Origin: Micropruina glycogenica
Lineage (GTDB): Bacteria > Actinomycetota > Actinomycetes > Propionibacteriales > Propionibacteriaceae
Reading direction: 5' to 3'
NCBI RefSeq assembly: GCF_900289045.1
Contig: NZ_LT985188.1
Location: 620,001 to 684,000, forward strand
Length of the DNA: 64,000 nt
This document shows, in pieces, positions 16,933 through 26,632 of the stretch (position 1 is its first letter; each line of letters starts with the position of its first letter). A program made the position numbers and the translations under genes. Below the pieces are notes generated by a model. It was not told where the DNA came from and did no database searches. It saw only the letters and a list, made by a program, of their open reading frames with translations.

Positions 16933-18902
16933 TTGCCGCAGAACTCCATCAACCACGCTCGCCTCGTCGCGCTGATCTGGAGCATCGCCGACGACGTGCT
17001 TCGAGACCTCTACGTGCGCGGCAAGTACCGCGACGTGATCCTGCCGTTCACCGTCCTCCGTCGCCTCGACAGCGTGCTCGAACCCACCCAAGACGCGGTC
17101 CTCGCGATGAAGAAGACCCTTGACCAGGCAGGGATCGTCGACCAAGACGCACCGCTGCGAGACGCCGCGAAACAGGACTTCTACAACACGTCCGGATTCA
17201 CACTCAAGACCCTACGCGCTGCGACCAACGCCACCAGGCTCCGCCAGAACTTCGAGGCCTACCTCGATGGCTTCTCGCCCAATGTGCAGGAGATCATCGA
17301 CAACTTCGAGTTCCGCAACCAGCTCCCGCGCCTCACGAAAGCCGACGCGCTCGGGGCACTGATCGAGAAGTTCCTCTCGCCCGACCTTGACCTTTCACCC
17401 GCAGGCTTGGACAACCACGGCATGGGCACGGTCTTCGAAGAGCTCGTGCGACGCTTCAACGAGGAGAACAACGAAGAAGCCGGTGAACACTGGACCCCTC
17501 GTGACGCGGTGCGCCTCATGACCCGACTGATGTTCGAGCCCATCGCCGAGGTGATCCCTTCGGGCACCTACCGTCTGTACGACGGGGCGATGGGGACCGG
17601 TGGCATGCTCACCGTCGCGGAGGAGACCCTCAAGCATCTCACCGCTCCCGCCGGGAAGAAGGTCTCCACTCACCTGTATGGGCAGGAGATCAACGCCGAG
17701 ACCTACGCGATCGCCAAGGCCGACCTGATCCTCAAAGGCGAAGGGATGGCGGCGGACAACATCGTCGGCGGACCAGAATGGTCGACCCTGTCGAACGATG
17801 CCTTCGCGGGCGAAGAGTTCGACTTCATGCTCTCCAACCCGCCCTACGGCAAGAGCTGGAAGACCGACCAGGATCGCTTGGGCGGGGCGAAGAAGATCAT
17901 CGACCCCCGCTTCATCGTCACCCACGGCGGCGACCCGGACTACTCGCTGGTCACCCGCAGCAGCGACGGCCAGCTCATGTTCCTCGCGAACCTCATCTCC
18001 AAGATGAAGCAGCACACCGCCCTCGGTTCCCGCATCGCATCGGTGCACAACGGCTCCTCGCTGTTCACCGGCGACGCCGGTCAGGGCGAGAGCAACTTCC
18101 GCCGCTGGATCATCGAAAACGACTGGCTCGAAGCCATCGTCGCCTTACCGCTCAAGATGTTCTACAACACCGGTATCGCGACGTATGTGTGGGTGATCTC
18201 CAACCGCAAGGAAGAGCGCCGCAAAGGCAAGGTCCAGCTCATCAACGCGGTGGATTGGTGCACGCCTCTGCGCAAGAACCTCGGCGAGAAGGGCGTCGAG
18301 ATCAGCGACGCCGATGCTGACCGCGTGCTCGCCACCTACAAAGCCTTCGACCAGGCCGACGACCCGATCACTCGAAGGTCTTCGACGGTATCGATTTCGG
18401 CTACTCCAAGATCACCGTCGAACGCCCATTGCGCATCGCGGGCGTCGAGGCCGACCGCATCTACAAGGCCGCCGAGGTCAAGAAGCTCAAAGAAAACGGC
18501 GTCCGTGATGAAGCGGCCCCGCCGATCATCAAGAAGGTGCTGCCGTTCGCCGTATCGCCTGACCCGTTGCGCGGGCGGTACGAGGCGGTCATCGACGGGC
18601 GAGTTCGCGTAGTCGAGTACGAGCCCGACACAGAGCTGCGCGACACGGAGCAAGTGCCGCTCACCGAAGCAGCCGGTGAGTATGCCGACGGCATCGAGGC
18701 CTTCTTCCGTCGCGAGGTGGAGCCGTACGCGCCCGATGCGTGGATCGACGAGACCAAGACGAAGATCGGCTACGAGATCTCGTTCACCCGCCACTTCTAC
18801 AAGCCCACCACTATGCGCACCCTCGCCGAGATTCAGGCCGACATCCGGGCCCTCGAAGCCGAGACCGACAACCTCATCGCCGAGATCGCGGGTGAGGACT
18901 GA
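16933..18902 (+). pseudogene. hsdM: Type I restriction-modification methylase HsdM, frameshifted near the C-terminus
   Basis: The N-terminal HsdM domain (LVALIWSIADDVLRDLY, ILPFTVLRRLD) and the N6-adenine methylase core (HWTPRDAVRLM, LYDGAMGTGGML, LSNPPYGKSWK with NPPY near residue 302) are intact from TTG 16933, which has GAAGGA at 16921. After FDQADDP the frame changes at about 18366: one missing base (GACCCG-ATCAC instead of GACCCGGATCAC). The -1 continuation reads HSKVFDGIDFGYSKITVERP and is normal HsdM to the stop at 18902, giving about 656 residues when repaired. As written, the product gains about 80 wrong residues and ends at 18612. This is either a real inactivation or a sequencing error. 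The HsdM stop overlaps the hsdS start. Confidence 0.9.
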
Positions 18903-20269
18903 TGACCTCTGGGTTCTTCGCTCCGCCGAGAGTGGCTGCTCGCGACGATTGGGAATCGCGACGTCTTGCGTCGATGGGTCGATTCTTCAAGGGTCGCGGT
19001 GGGTCCAAGGACGACGACGCCGAGTCGGGAATCCCGTGCATCCGGTATGGCGACATCTACACGAGCTACGGTGTCGCGATCAGGCACGTTCGGCGCCACA
19101 TTCCTGCGGAACTCGCTGTTTCTTACGCTCGAGTATCACGAGGAGACGTTATCTTCGCTGCCTCCGGCGAGTCCGTGCCAGACATCGGGAAATGCGCCAC
19201 AGTTCAGATTGATGACGCCGCCTGTGGCGGCGACACGATCGTCTTGCGGCCAACGCCCGAGCTCAATTCACTCTTCTTGGCATATGCCCTTAATGCTGTT
19301 CCCGTGCAGGCGCAGATTTCCCGCGAGTCCAGCGGGACGATGATCGTCCATACTTCAGTCGGAAGGCTCAGGGATGTGCGGTTCGGTGTGCCCGGCCTCG
19401 CGGAGCAGGCGGCGATCGTGAAGTACCTCGCCCACGCGAACGCCCGCATCGACAAGGCCATCGCCGCCAAGCGCCGCCTCATCGCCCTCCTCGAAGAGCA
19501 GGGCTCTGGCTTGCGTGATCAGGTGCTCCGAAGTGGCGATTGGCCTCGGAGGCGTCTCAAAACTCTGCTTGATCGTGTCGATCAAGGTGTCAGCCCGCAG
19601 GCGGAGAACCAGGAGCCGGGGCCGGGCGAATGGGGAGTGCTCAAGTCGGGATGCGTCAATGGCGGGTCTTTCCGCGCGGATCAAGTGAAGCGACTACCTG
19701 ATGGATTCGCGATACCCGAAGCTATGAGCGTCAGAGAAGGCGACTTGTTGGTCTCCCGGGCGAATGGCTCTCCCCACCTGGTGGGTTCGGCGGCACGTGT
19801 CTCAGGGCTGAAGCACCAAGCGATCCTGAGTGACAAGACGTTCAGGCTTATCCCTTTGCCAACCGTCGACGCTGACTTTCTCGCCTTGTCGATGAATGCG
19901 CAGGCGTACCGCCAGCAAGTTCGTACAGCTATCAGCGGTGCAGAGGGTCTTGCGAATAACCTGCCGCTCTCGGCCCTAAAGACTTTTGAGTTCGTAGTCC
20001 CCCCGTTCCAATTTCAGCGAGAGCTGGTCAGGATGGTTGAGGAAGAGCTCTCAACGCTCCGCCTTACTATGAACCGTGTCACAAGCGAGATTGCTCTCCT
20101 CCAGGAGTTCCGCACGCGCCTCGTCGCCGACGTGGTGACTGGGCAGGTGGACGTGCGTGCGATCGCGACGACGCTCGCTGACGTGCCAGAGTGCGAAAGT
20201 CGCCATCTGGACGACCCGATCCACACTCTAGAGAGCGACACCCGCGAGGATGAGGTGGCCGATGAGTGA
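18902..20269 (+). CDS. hsdS: Type I restriction-modification specificity subunit HsdS
   Basis: The 455-residue protein has the two-repeat HsdS plan: a first target recognition domain (DDWESRRLASMGRFFKG, IPCIRYGDIYTSYG), a central conserved helix (QAAIVKYLAHANARIDKAIAAKRRLIALLEEQ), and a second TRD starting DWPRRRLKTLLDRVDQG. A closing conserved helix follows (LLQEFRTRLVADVVTGQVDVRAI). It determines the split DNA target of the complex. ATG 18902 overlaps the hsdM stop (TGATG). Base composition in the TRDs is visibly less GC-rich than the flanks, as expected for transferred TRDs. Confidence 0.95.
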   Translation: MTSGFFAPPRVAARDDWESRRLASMGRFFKGRGGSKDDDAESGIPCIRYGDIYTSYGVAIRHVRRHIPAELAVSYARVSRGDVIFAASGESVPDIGKCATVQIDDAACGGDTIVLRPTPELNSLFLAYALNAVPVQAQISRESSGTMIVHTSVGRLRDVRFGVPGLAEQAAIVKYLAHANARIDKAIAAKRRLIALLEEQGSGLRDQVLRSGDWPRRRLKTLLDRVDQGVSPQAENQEPGPGEWGVLKSGCVNGGSFRADQVKRLPDGFAIPEAMSVREGDLLVSRANGSPHLVGSAARVSGLKHQAILSDKTFRLIPLPTVDADFLALSMNAQAYRQQVRTAISGAEGLANNLPLSALKTFEFVVPPFQFQRELVRMVEEELSTLRLTMNRVTSEIALLQEFRTRLVADVVTGQVDVRAIATTLADVPECESRHLDDPIHTLESDTREDEVADE

Positions 20270-20299
20270 CCCCGACGGCTACCCGAACCGCCTCACGGA

Positions 20300-20318
20300 T
20301 GTTACGATATAGGTAACA
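20300..20318. promoter_or_regulatory. Candidate HigA operator/promoter: TGTTAC-N7-GTAACA
   Basis: A perfect 6-bp inverted repeat, TGTTAC GATATAG GTAACA, ends 2 bases before the toxin ATG at 20321. The AT-rich centre GATATA could be the -10 box, which would give a leaderless transcript; there is no Shine-Dalgarno sequence. A palindrome over the promoter fits autorepression by the antitoxin. Confidence 0.6.
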
Positions 20319-20320
20319 CT

Positions 20321-20614
20321 ATGGAGTTGAGGTATGGGGACAACGAGCTGGAGCGTCAGTGCACCGATGCGCGCTACATGCAGCGCAAGCTCGGCGCGCA
20401 GCGCGCGAAGGCTCTGAAGCTGCGCCTCGATGAGTTGCGGCGGGTCAGCGAACTCGGTGACCTGTTGTTCATCGCGGGCAAGTGGGAGGAGCTGAAGGGT
20501 GACCGTGCCGGGCAGTGGTCTGGTCGATTGACCGCGAACTGGCGACTCATCGTGGAACCCGATGGCACCATCATCACCGTCGTTCTCATCCGCGAGATCG
20601 TTGACTATCACTGA
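20321..20614 (+). CDS. higB: HigB/RelE-family toxin
   Basis: The 97-residue protein fits the plasmid-maintenance killer (HigB) group: YMQRKLGAQRAKALKLRLDE, then WEELKGDRAGQWSGRLTANW and RLIVEPDGTI...VVLIREIVDYH at the end. These toxins are ribosome-dependent mRNA endoribonucleases. The toxin gene precedes the antitoxin by 11 bases, the order typical for hig. The pair lies inside the R-M operon, between hsdS and hsdR. Confidence 0.87.
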   Translation: MELRYGDNELERQCTDARYMQRKLGAQRAKALKLRLDELRRVSELGDLLFIAGKWEELKGDRAGQWSGRLTANWRLIVEPDGTIITVVLIREIVDYH

Positions 20615-20625
20615 GAGGAGCTGAC

Positions 20626-21702
20626 ATGACTACCCTTCCTGACTACGCCGTTTCTCCGGGCGACCACATCAAGGAGTGGCTCGATGACCACGGCATCAAC
20701 GCCGCCGAGCTGGCACGCCGTCTAGACGTGACCCCGAAGCACGTCTCCGAGCTGCTCTCTGGCAAGGCACCCTTGTCGGCGACGGTAGCGCTTGGGCTGG
20801 AGCGGGTAACTGGCATCCCAGCTCGGATTTGGAACCGCTTTGAGGCGGGCTACCGAGAGGACCTCGCCCGCCTCGCGGAGACCGATCGGCTCGCTGCTCA
20901 GTACGAACAGGCGAAGCGGTTTCCCCTCAAGTACCTGCGCGACTGGAAGTTCGTTTCGGCTGAGTCACGTGACAAGGCGGGAACAGTGCGGGAACTGTTG
21001 ACCATCTTCGGGATAGCGCACCTCGACGCCTTCGACGCCACCTGGGTGCATGGGAAGGTGGCCTACCGCAGAGCGACGCTCGCCACCGACAAGGTGTACG
21101 AGCGTGCCACCTGGCTTGCGCTTGGCGAACGCGAAGCCGGGATCGAGAGCCTCAGCGACTATGACCGGGCCGCACTCGAAGCGTTGCTTCCACAGTTGCG
21201 TGCGCTGACGGCGCACGCGAACCCCGTTGAGGCACTTGAGGAGGCAACTGAGCTTCTACGTGGAGTGGGCGTGGCGCTCTGCCTGATTCCGCCGATCCCA
21301 GGCTTCGGCGTGCATGGGGCAACCCGTTGGATCGCGGGGCACCCGGTGGTGCAGCTCTCCGTCCGCGGCAAGACCGACGACCAACTGTGGTTCACCCTCT
21401 TCCACGAGCTGGGCCATGTGCTGCTGCACGGTCACAAGACGGTCTTCTTTCAAGGCGCGGGTGACCAAGCGGAAGCTGAGGCCGATGAGTTCGCCTCGTC
21501 AACCCTCGTTCCCGAGCGCTACCGTGACCGGTTGCCAACCGGACGCAACATTGCCGCCGTGTCCGATCTTGCGTCAGACCTTGGCATCGCGCCGAGCATC
21601 GTTCTTGGTCAGGCCCAGCGGATCACGGGCGACTTCGCCTGGGGTCAGCGGCTCAAGGTGCGCCTCATCTGGGCTCCCGATGCGGGTGAAGAGAGCAACT
21701 GA
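20626..21702 (+). CDS. higA: HigA-type antitoxin fused to an ImmA/IrrE metallopeptidase
   Basis: The 358-residue protein joins an N-terminal XRE/HigA helix-turn-helix (ISPG-like start VSPGDHIKEWLDDHGINAAELARRLDV, residues about 10-65) to a C-terminal ImmA/IrrE zinc peptidase domain with HELGH at 260-264 and a downstream Glu-rich segment (AEAEADEFASSTLVP). Classical HigA is about 100 residues, so the peptidase part is an extension that could allow regulated cleavage of the repressor or a partner. Good GAGAGG site upstream of the ATG. It ends 2 bases before the hsdR start, so the R subunit may be under its control. Confidence 0.85.
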   Translation: MTTLPDYAVSPGDHIKEWLDDHGINAAELARRLDVTPKHVSELLSGKAPLSATVALGLERVTGIPARIWNRFEAGYREDLARLAETDRLAAQYEQAKRFPLKYLRDWKFVSAESRDKAGTVRELLTIFGIAHLDAFDATWVHGKVAYRRATLATDKVYERATWLALGEREAGIESLSDYDRAALEALLPQLRALTAHANPVEALEEATELLRGVGVALCLIPPIPGFGVHGATRWIAGHPVVQLSVRGKTDDQLWFTLFHELGHVLLHGHKTVFFQGAGDQAEAEADEFASSTLVPERYRDRLPTGRNIAAVSDLASDLGIAPSIVLGQAQRITGDFAWGQRLKVRLIWAPDAGEESN

Positions 21703-21704
21703 CA

Positions 21705-24641
21705 ATGCACCGCCTCAATGAATCGAGCCTCGAAGAACTCATCGTCGACCAGATGGTCGAAGGTGGCTGGACCGAGGGCGCACCAGCCGACTTCGACGCA
21801 GCCTACGCGCTCGACCTCGGCCACCTGACCACGTTCATCGAGGAGACGCAGCCGAACGCTGCGAAGGCATTGTCGCTTGCCGAGTCGCCTCCCGGTCGTC
21901 ACAAGTTCCTTGCCCGCTTGCAGGGCGAGATCACCAAGCGCGGCGTCGTGCATCTGCTGCGCAACGGGGTCGACCATCTCGGACAGCACATCGACCTGTA
22001 CTACCCGACCGCGACCGATGGCAACGCGAAGGCCGCCGAGCTGTTCGCGGCGAACCGTTTCGTCGTCACCCGGCAGGTGCACCACAGTCCCAGCAACCGG
22101 GGCGACGCCGTCGATCTCGTGGCGTTCGTCAACGGCCTGCCGGTGTTCACCTTCGAGCTGAAGAACAACATCACCAAGCAGACCGTCGATGACGCTGTGC
22201 AGCAGTACCAGCGGGATCGCGACCCGCGAGAGCTGCTGTTCGCCTTCGGGCGCACGATCGCGCACTTCGCTCTCGACGATCAGCGGGTCCGGTTCTGCAC
22301 GCAACTCAAGGGCAAGTCGTCATGGTTCCTGCCCTTCGACCAGGGGTTCAACGACGGCGCTGGTAACCCGCCCAACGCTGACGGGGTGATGACCGACTAC
22401 CTGTGGCGGCGAGTCCTTGCCCCGGAGAGTCTCGCCGGCATCATCGAGAACTACGCGCAGGTCGTCACCGAGAAGAACCCGAATACGGGTAAACGCACGG
22501 CGAAGGCGATCTTCCCGCGCTATCACCAGCTTGACGTAGTGCGAAAGCTGCTCGCCGACGTCGCCGAGGGCGGGGCGGGTCGGCGGTACCTCATCCAGCA
22601 CTCTGCGGGCAGTGGCAAGTCGAACTCGATCGCCTGGCTCGTGCACCAGCTTGTCGAGGCCACCCACCAGGGGGTCGTGGCCTTCGACTCCGTCATCGTC
22701 GTCACCGACCGCGTGATCCTTGACGATCAGCTCTCGCAGACCATCAAGTCGTTCTTGCAGGTCGGCTCGACAGTCGTCCACGCGGACCGCTCGGGAGACC
22801 TGCGCCGGGCGATCACGGCGGGCAAGAAGATGATCGTCACGACGGTGCAGAAGTTTCCCTACATTCTCGATGACATCGGCTCAGAGCATCAGGGCCGCAA
22901 CTTCGCCATCGTCATCGATGAGGCCCACTCGTCTCAGGGTTCGAAGACCTCGGCCGCCGTGTCTCGCGCGCTCGGTGGCGGTGTTGATTCTGATGAGGAG
23001 GACAGCGTCGAGGATCAGATCAACCGGATCATCGAAGCGAAGAAGCTGCTGCCGAATGCGAGCTACTTCGCGTTCACTGCGACACCGAAAAACAAGACGC
23101 TGGAGATGTTCGGCGAGGCAGTCTCGAACCCCGACGGCACGGTCGGCCATCGCCCATTCCACTCGTACACGATGAAGCAGGCCATCCAAGAGGGCTTTAT
23201 CGTGGATGTGCTCGCGAACTACACGCCGGTGGGTAGCTACTACAAGCTGATGAAGACAGTCGAGGACGACCCGGAGTTCGATGTGAAGCGGGCCTCGAAG
23301 AAGCTGCGAGCCTACGTCGAGGGCAACCAACACGCGATCGCGCAGAAGGCCGACATCATGGTCGAGCACTTCCTCGGCCAGGTGATCGCCAAGCAGAAGA
23401 TCGGCGGGCAGGCCCGCGCGATGGTCGTCACCTCATCCATCCCGCGGTGCATCGAATACTTCCACGCCATCCGCGACGCACTGGCAGCACGCAAGAGCCC
23501 GTACAAGGTGATCATCGCCTTCTCCGGCGAACACGACTACAAGGGGGTGCAGGTCACCGAGGCAAGCCTTAACGGTTTCCCCTCCCGGGCCATCGCTGAG
23601 CAGATCAAGACCGGCCCGTACCGAATCCTCGTCGTCGCCAACAAGTTCCAGACCGGGTACGACGAGCCGCTGCTGCACACCATGTACGTCGACAAGACCC
23701 TGTCGGGTGTGCTCGCGGTCCAAACCCTCTCGCGGCTCAACCGGGCGCACCCGGCGAAGCATGAGACGTTCGTGCTCGACTTCGCCAACGATGCCGAGGA
23801 CATCCAGCGCGCTTTCGATCCGTATTACCGCACCACCGTGCTCGCCGAAGAGACCGACCCCAACAAGCTGCATGACCTCGTCAACGACCTCGACGCCTTC
23901 GGCATTTACACGCCGGAACACGTCGACGAGTTCGTGACGCGCTACCTGGCCGGTGAGCCTCGCGACCAGCTCGATCCCATTCTCGATGCGTGCGTCGCGG
24001 AGTACGTCGAACTTCCCGAGGAAGACGATCAGGTCAGGTTCAAGGGCGACGCGAAGGCCTTCCTGCGCACCTACAACTTCCTCTCCACGGTGCTGCCCTA
24101 CGGCAGCCCTGAGTGGGAGAAGCGCTCGGTCTTCCTCGACCACCTCGTGCCGAAGCTCCCCGCCCCGAAGGAGGAAGACCTCGCCGCCGGAATCCTGGAG
24201 AACATCGACCTCGAGTCTTACCGTGCCGAGAAGCTCACAGCGATGAAGATCGTGCTGGACGACGAAGATGGCCTGCTCAACCCCGTGCCCGCGGCAGGCG
24301 GCGGCATGCTGGCGACGCCCGAACTGGAGAGACTCTCGGAGATCGTCAAGAGCTTCAACGCCCACTTCGGCAACATCGAATGGAACGACGCCGACCGCGT
24401 CGAACGCTTCATCACCGAAGAGATCCCACGCCTCGTCGCCGAAGACGTGGCCTACCAACACGCGCAGGCAAACAACGACCCGGCGAACGCGCGCGTCGAG
24501 AGCGACCGCGCACTCGGCCAGGTCATGCTGCGGCTCATCGCCGATGACACGCAGCTCTTCAAAGAGTTCCAGGACAACGAGAGCTTCAAACGCTGGCTGG
24601 CCGACGCCGTGTTCAACGCAACGTACAGGAAGAGCGCATGA
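21705..24641 (+). CDS. hsdR: Type I restriction enzyme HsdR
   Basis: The 978-residue protein has the N-terminal nuclease region (DAVDLVAFVNGLPVFTFELKNN, PD-(D/E)XK type, near residue 150), a Walker A motif HSAGSGKSNSIAW near 300, DEAH in VIDEAHSSQG near 405, and SF2 motor motifs (FTATPKN, ANKFQTGYDEP, LSRLNR). A C-terminal helical domain contacts HsdM. It would translocate DNA and cut unmodified DNA. It starts 2 bases after the HigA-ImmA gene. It is intact, whereas hsdM as written is frameshifted. Confidence 0.95.
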   Translation: MHRLNESSLEELIVDQMVEGGWTEGAPADFDAAYALDLGHLTTFIEETQPNAAKALSLAESPPGRHKFLARLQGEITKRGVVHLLRNGVDHLGQHIDLYYPTATDGNAKAAELFAANRFVVTRQVHHSPSNRGDAVDLVAFVNGLPVFTFELKNNITKQTVDDAVQQYQRDRDPRELLFAFGRTIAHFALDDQRVRFCTQLKGKSSWFLPFDQGFNDGAGNPPNADGVMTDYLWRRVLAPESLAGIIENYAQVVTEKNPNTGKRTAKAIFPRYHQLDVVRKLLADVAEGGAGRRYLIQHSAGSGKSNSIAWLVHQLVEATHQGVVAFDSVIVVTDRVILDDQLSQTIKSFLQVGSTVVHADRSGDLRRAITAGKKMIVTTVQKFPYILDDIGSEHQGRNFAIVIDEAHSSQGSKTSAAVSRALGGGVDSDEEDSVEDQINRIIEAKKLLPNASYFAFTATPKNKTLEMFGEAVSNPDGTVGHRPFHSYTMKQAIQEGFIVDVLANYTPVGSYYKLMKTVEDDPEFDVKRASKKLRAYVEGNQHAIAQKADIMVEHFLGQVIAKQKIGGQARAMVVTSSIPRCIEYFHAIRDALAARKSPYKVIIAFSGEHDYKGVQVTEASLNGFPSRAIAEQIKTGPYRILVVANKFQTGYDEPLLHTMYVDKTLSGVLAVQTLSRLNRAHPAKHETFVLDFANDAEDIQRAFDPYYRTTVLAEETDPNKLHDLVNDLDAFGIYTPEHVDEFVTRYLAGEPRDQLDPILDACVAEYVELPEEDDQVRFKGDAKAFLRTYNFLSTVLPYGSPEWEKRSVFLDHLVPKLPAPKEEDLAAGILENIDLESYRAEKLTAMKIVLDDEDGLLNPVPAAGGGMLATPELERLSEIVKSFNAHFGNIEWNDADRVERFITEEIPRLVAEDVAYQHAQANNDPANARVESDRALGQVMLRLIADDTQLFKEFQDNESFKRWLADAVFNATYRKSA

Positions 24642-24711
24642 AGGCCGGGCCAACGCGACGAGATGCCCTCATGAGTTCGACGCCGCGAGGCTCATCGTCA
24701 AGGGGAATCAA

Positions 24712-26322
24712 GTGAAGGCACGACGGCTCACCTTCTACCTTCTTCGCCAGGACGTTGCCGAGTTCGAGGATGCGCTGGATACGGAGAAGGCCAGCGTCGC
24801 GGTGGATCTCGATCCGTCGGCGGGGGTAGACGGGCGCTTCGTCTATGTCCAGCCCCGCCCGTCTGTGCCTTCATGGGTTGGATTCGTCCAGCCGGTACTC
24901 GCCGACCAGCTCGGCAGCCTCAGATCGTCTTCCACGTCCGCCTTGCTGCTTCTGCGCACCAGCGGGCGCATCTTCGCCCTCACATTCGGTTACGGCAGGT
25001 CACTCCTCGACCTGTCAAAGATCGAGTACCAGTTCGGACTCCGAGTGGCACTCAACCGAATCGACCCTCGTCAGATTCGAAGTCTGGATACCAAGACCTT
25101 CGAGGATCTTGTGGTTACGACGAATACTCAGGCGAGCAAGAGTGCTGAACTGCCCACATTTGGTGTCGACGTATCGCGCGACATCCTGAGAGCAGTCACC
25201 GGGGAGCCGCGCGACCAGTCCGTGACGAAACGAATCGCCGGTGCGGACTCACTTGTGATGGGAGTCAAGGCGCCGGTGACGGAGCTGCCTGCTATCTGCG
25301 ATGACCTGCTTGTCGCGTTCGAAGCCGACGACTACAAGGCAGACTTTGGCTGGATCGACCAACTCTCGCTCGTGCGTGACAGCGCAAGCATCGGAGCGCT
25401 CAACGATCTCCTCGTGGAGCAGTTGCGAAGCGGAGCGACCGGATCAACGCACCTGGCAATGCCGGAAGCTATCGATTGGGAGGACATCGACGGGTTCAAG
25501 ATCGCAGGAACGCGAAGCCATGTCTATGACGACCTTGATCTCGATGAATATCTTGATCGCGTCGGAGAAGACCGCGCCACCATCACAGTCGAGAATCTCA
25601 AGTCCAGGTATGTGTGGGTGCGGTTCGGACGCTCAGGGAACTTTGACAAGCGTTGGAACCTCTATCAGTGCCTCGTTACTGAGCAGCGGATCAACGACCA
25701 ATTGCACGTCCTCATAGAAGGTCGCTGGTTCGCTGTCAGCACCACCTTGGTCGAGGAGGTCGATGCCTTCGCGGCTGGGCTCATCGACGCGACGGTTCAG
25801 CTTCCGCCAGCACACGTCGGAGAGGTTGAAGCCGACTACAACGCCCGCCTCGCCCTCAGTTCGCCCCAGCACCTCCTCAAGCTCGATGCACGCATCAAGC
25901 GGCCAGGAGGCGCCAGCAGCGGCATCGAGTTCTGTGATGTCCTCTCGGATGACGGCGACTTGATCCATGTGAAGCGCAAGTCCCGTTCCGCAACACTGAG
26001 CCACCTCTTTGCCCAAGGAGGGGTGTCCGCCGCAGCGTTCGTCAACGACGGCATCTTCCGAACCCAAGTCCGCGAACTGATCCAGGCAGAAGTGCCCCAG
26101 GAAGCTCTTGAGAGCTGGTTGCGCTTGGTGCCCAGCGCAGAGGAAGCCGTCGATAGATCTCGTTACCGTGTGACCTACGCTGTCATCGCCAACTCCAGCC
26201 GTGAGGGGCGAGACTGGCTGCCCTTCTTCAGCAAACTGAACCTGATGCAACAGGGGCGACAACTCTCCACGATGGGGTTCACCGTCGCGATCGCGCGAGT
26301 GCCGATCATCGATCCGGAGTAG
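24712..26322 (+). CDS. TIGR04141/DUF6119-like sporadically distributed protein
   Basis: Read from GTG 24712 (AAGGGG at 24700-24705), the product has 536 residues: VKARRLTFYLLRQDVAEFEDAL at the start, GRIFALTFGYGRSLLD, FGLRVALNRIDP and TTNTQASKSAELPTFGVD in the first third, and the conserved VKRKSRSATLSHLFAQG later (residues about 420-440). These fit the TIGR04141 (DUF6119) family, which occurs sporadically and often near restriction systems. I know of no established biochemical function. It lies 70 bases after hsdR on the same strand, so it is probably part of the island's defence operon. No membrane segments. Confidence 0.75.
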   Translation: MKARRLTFYLLRQDVAEFEDALDTEKASVAVDLDPSAGVDGRFVYVQPRPSVPSWVGFVQPVLADQLGSLRSSSTSALLLLRTSGRIFALTFGYGRSLLDLSKIEYQFGLRVALNRIDPRQIRSLDTKTFEDLVVTTNTQASKSAELPTFGVDVSRDILRAVTGEPRDQSVTKRIAGADSLVMGVKAPVTELPAICDDLLVAFEADDYKADFGWIDQLSLVRDSASIGALNDLLVEQLRSGATGSTHLAMPEAIDWEDIDGFKIAGTRSHVYDDLDLDEYLDRVGEDRATITVENLKSRYVWVRFGRSGNFDKRWNLYQCLVTEQRINDQLHVLIEGRWFAVSTTLVEEVDAFAAGLIDATVQLPPAHVGEVEADYNARLALSSPQHLLKLDARIKRPGGASSGIEFCDVLSDDGDLIHVKRKSRSATLSHLFAQGGVSAAAFVNDGIFRTQVRELIQAEVPQEALESWLRLVPSAEEAVDRSRYRVTYAVIANSSREGRDWLPFFSKLNLMQQGRQLSTMGFTVAIARVPIIDPE

Positions 26323-26614
26323 GACGTTCGCAGCTCATGAGTTGGGCGACTCGCGTCTTTGCCCAGACTGTGCCGCGATGCACGTCGAACTGTCGGGCGA
26401 GGGCAGTCACGCTGATGCCCTGGGCGCGGGCTGTTCGCATAGCGTTCACTTCCTCGTCCGTGAGACGTGTTCGAGCGCGTCTCTTTGGCTCTTTCGACGC
26501 GCCGATCAGCGGGTCGTCGGCCTCGCCGTCGGTCTCGGTATCCCCACGAGTGCCCTGATTCCACGCGGAAACAAGCCGCTCGACCCGTGGTCGCCTGTTC
26601 CCGGAGCGTTCCAT
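26306..26614 (-). CDS. Short HTH protein, possibly a recombinase C-terminal remnant
   Basis: From ATG 26614 (MERSGNRRPRVERLVSAW) the frame gives 102 residues. The core RTRLTDEEVNAMRTARAQG... ALARQFDVHRGTVWAKTR is a helix-turn-helix of the kind that ends small serine resolvases or stands alone in regulators. No catalytic recombinase domain is present. It overlaps the 3' end of the TIGR04141 gene by 17 bases, convergent. It may be a remnant at the right edge of the island. Confidence 0.5.
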   Translation of the reverse strand: MERSGNRRPRVERLVSAWNQGTRGDTETDGEADDPLIGASKEPKRRARTRLTDEEVNAMRTARAQGISVTALARQFDVHRGTVWAKTRVAQLMSCERPTPDR

Positions 26615-26632
26615 TGCGTCCACCGCAACGGT

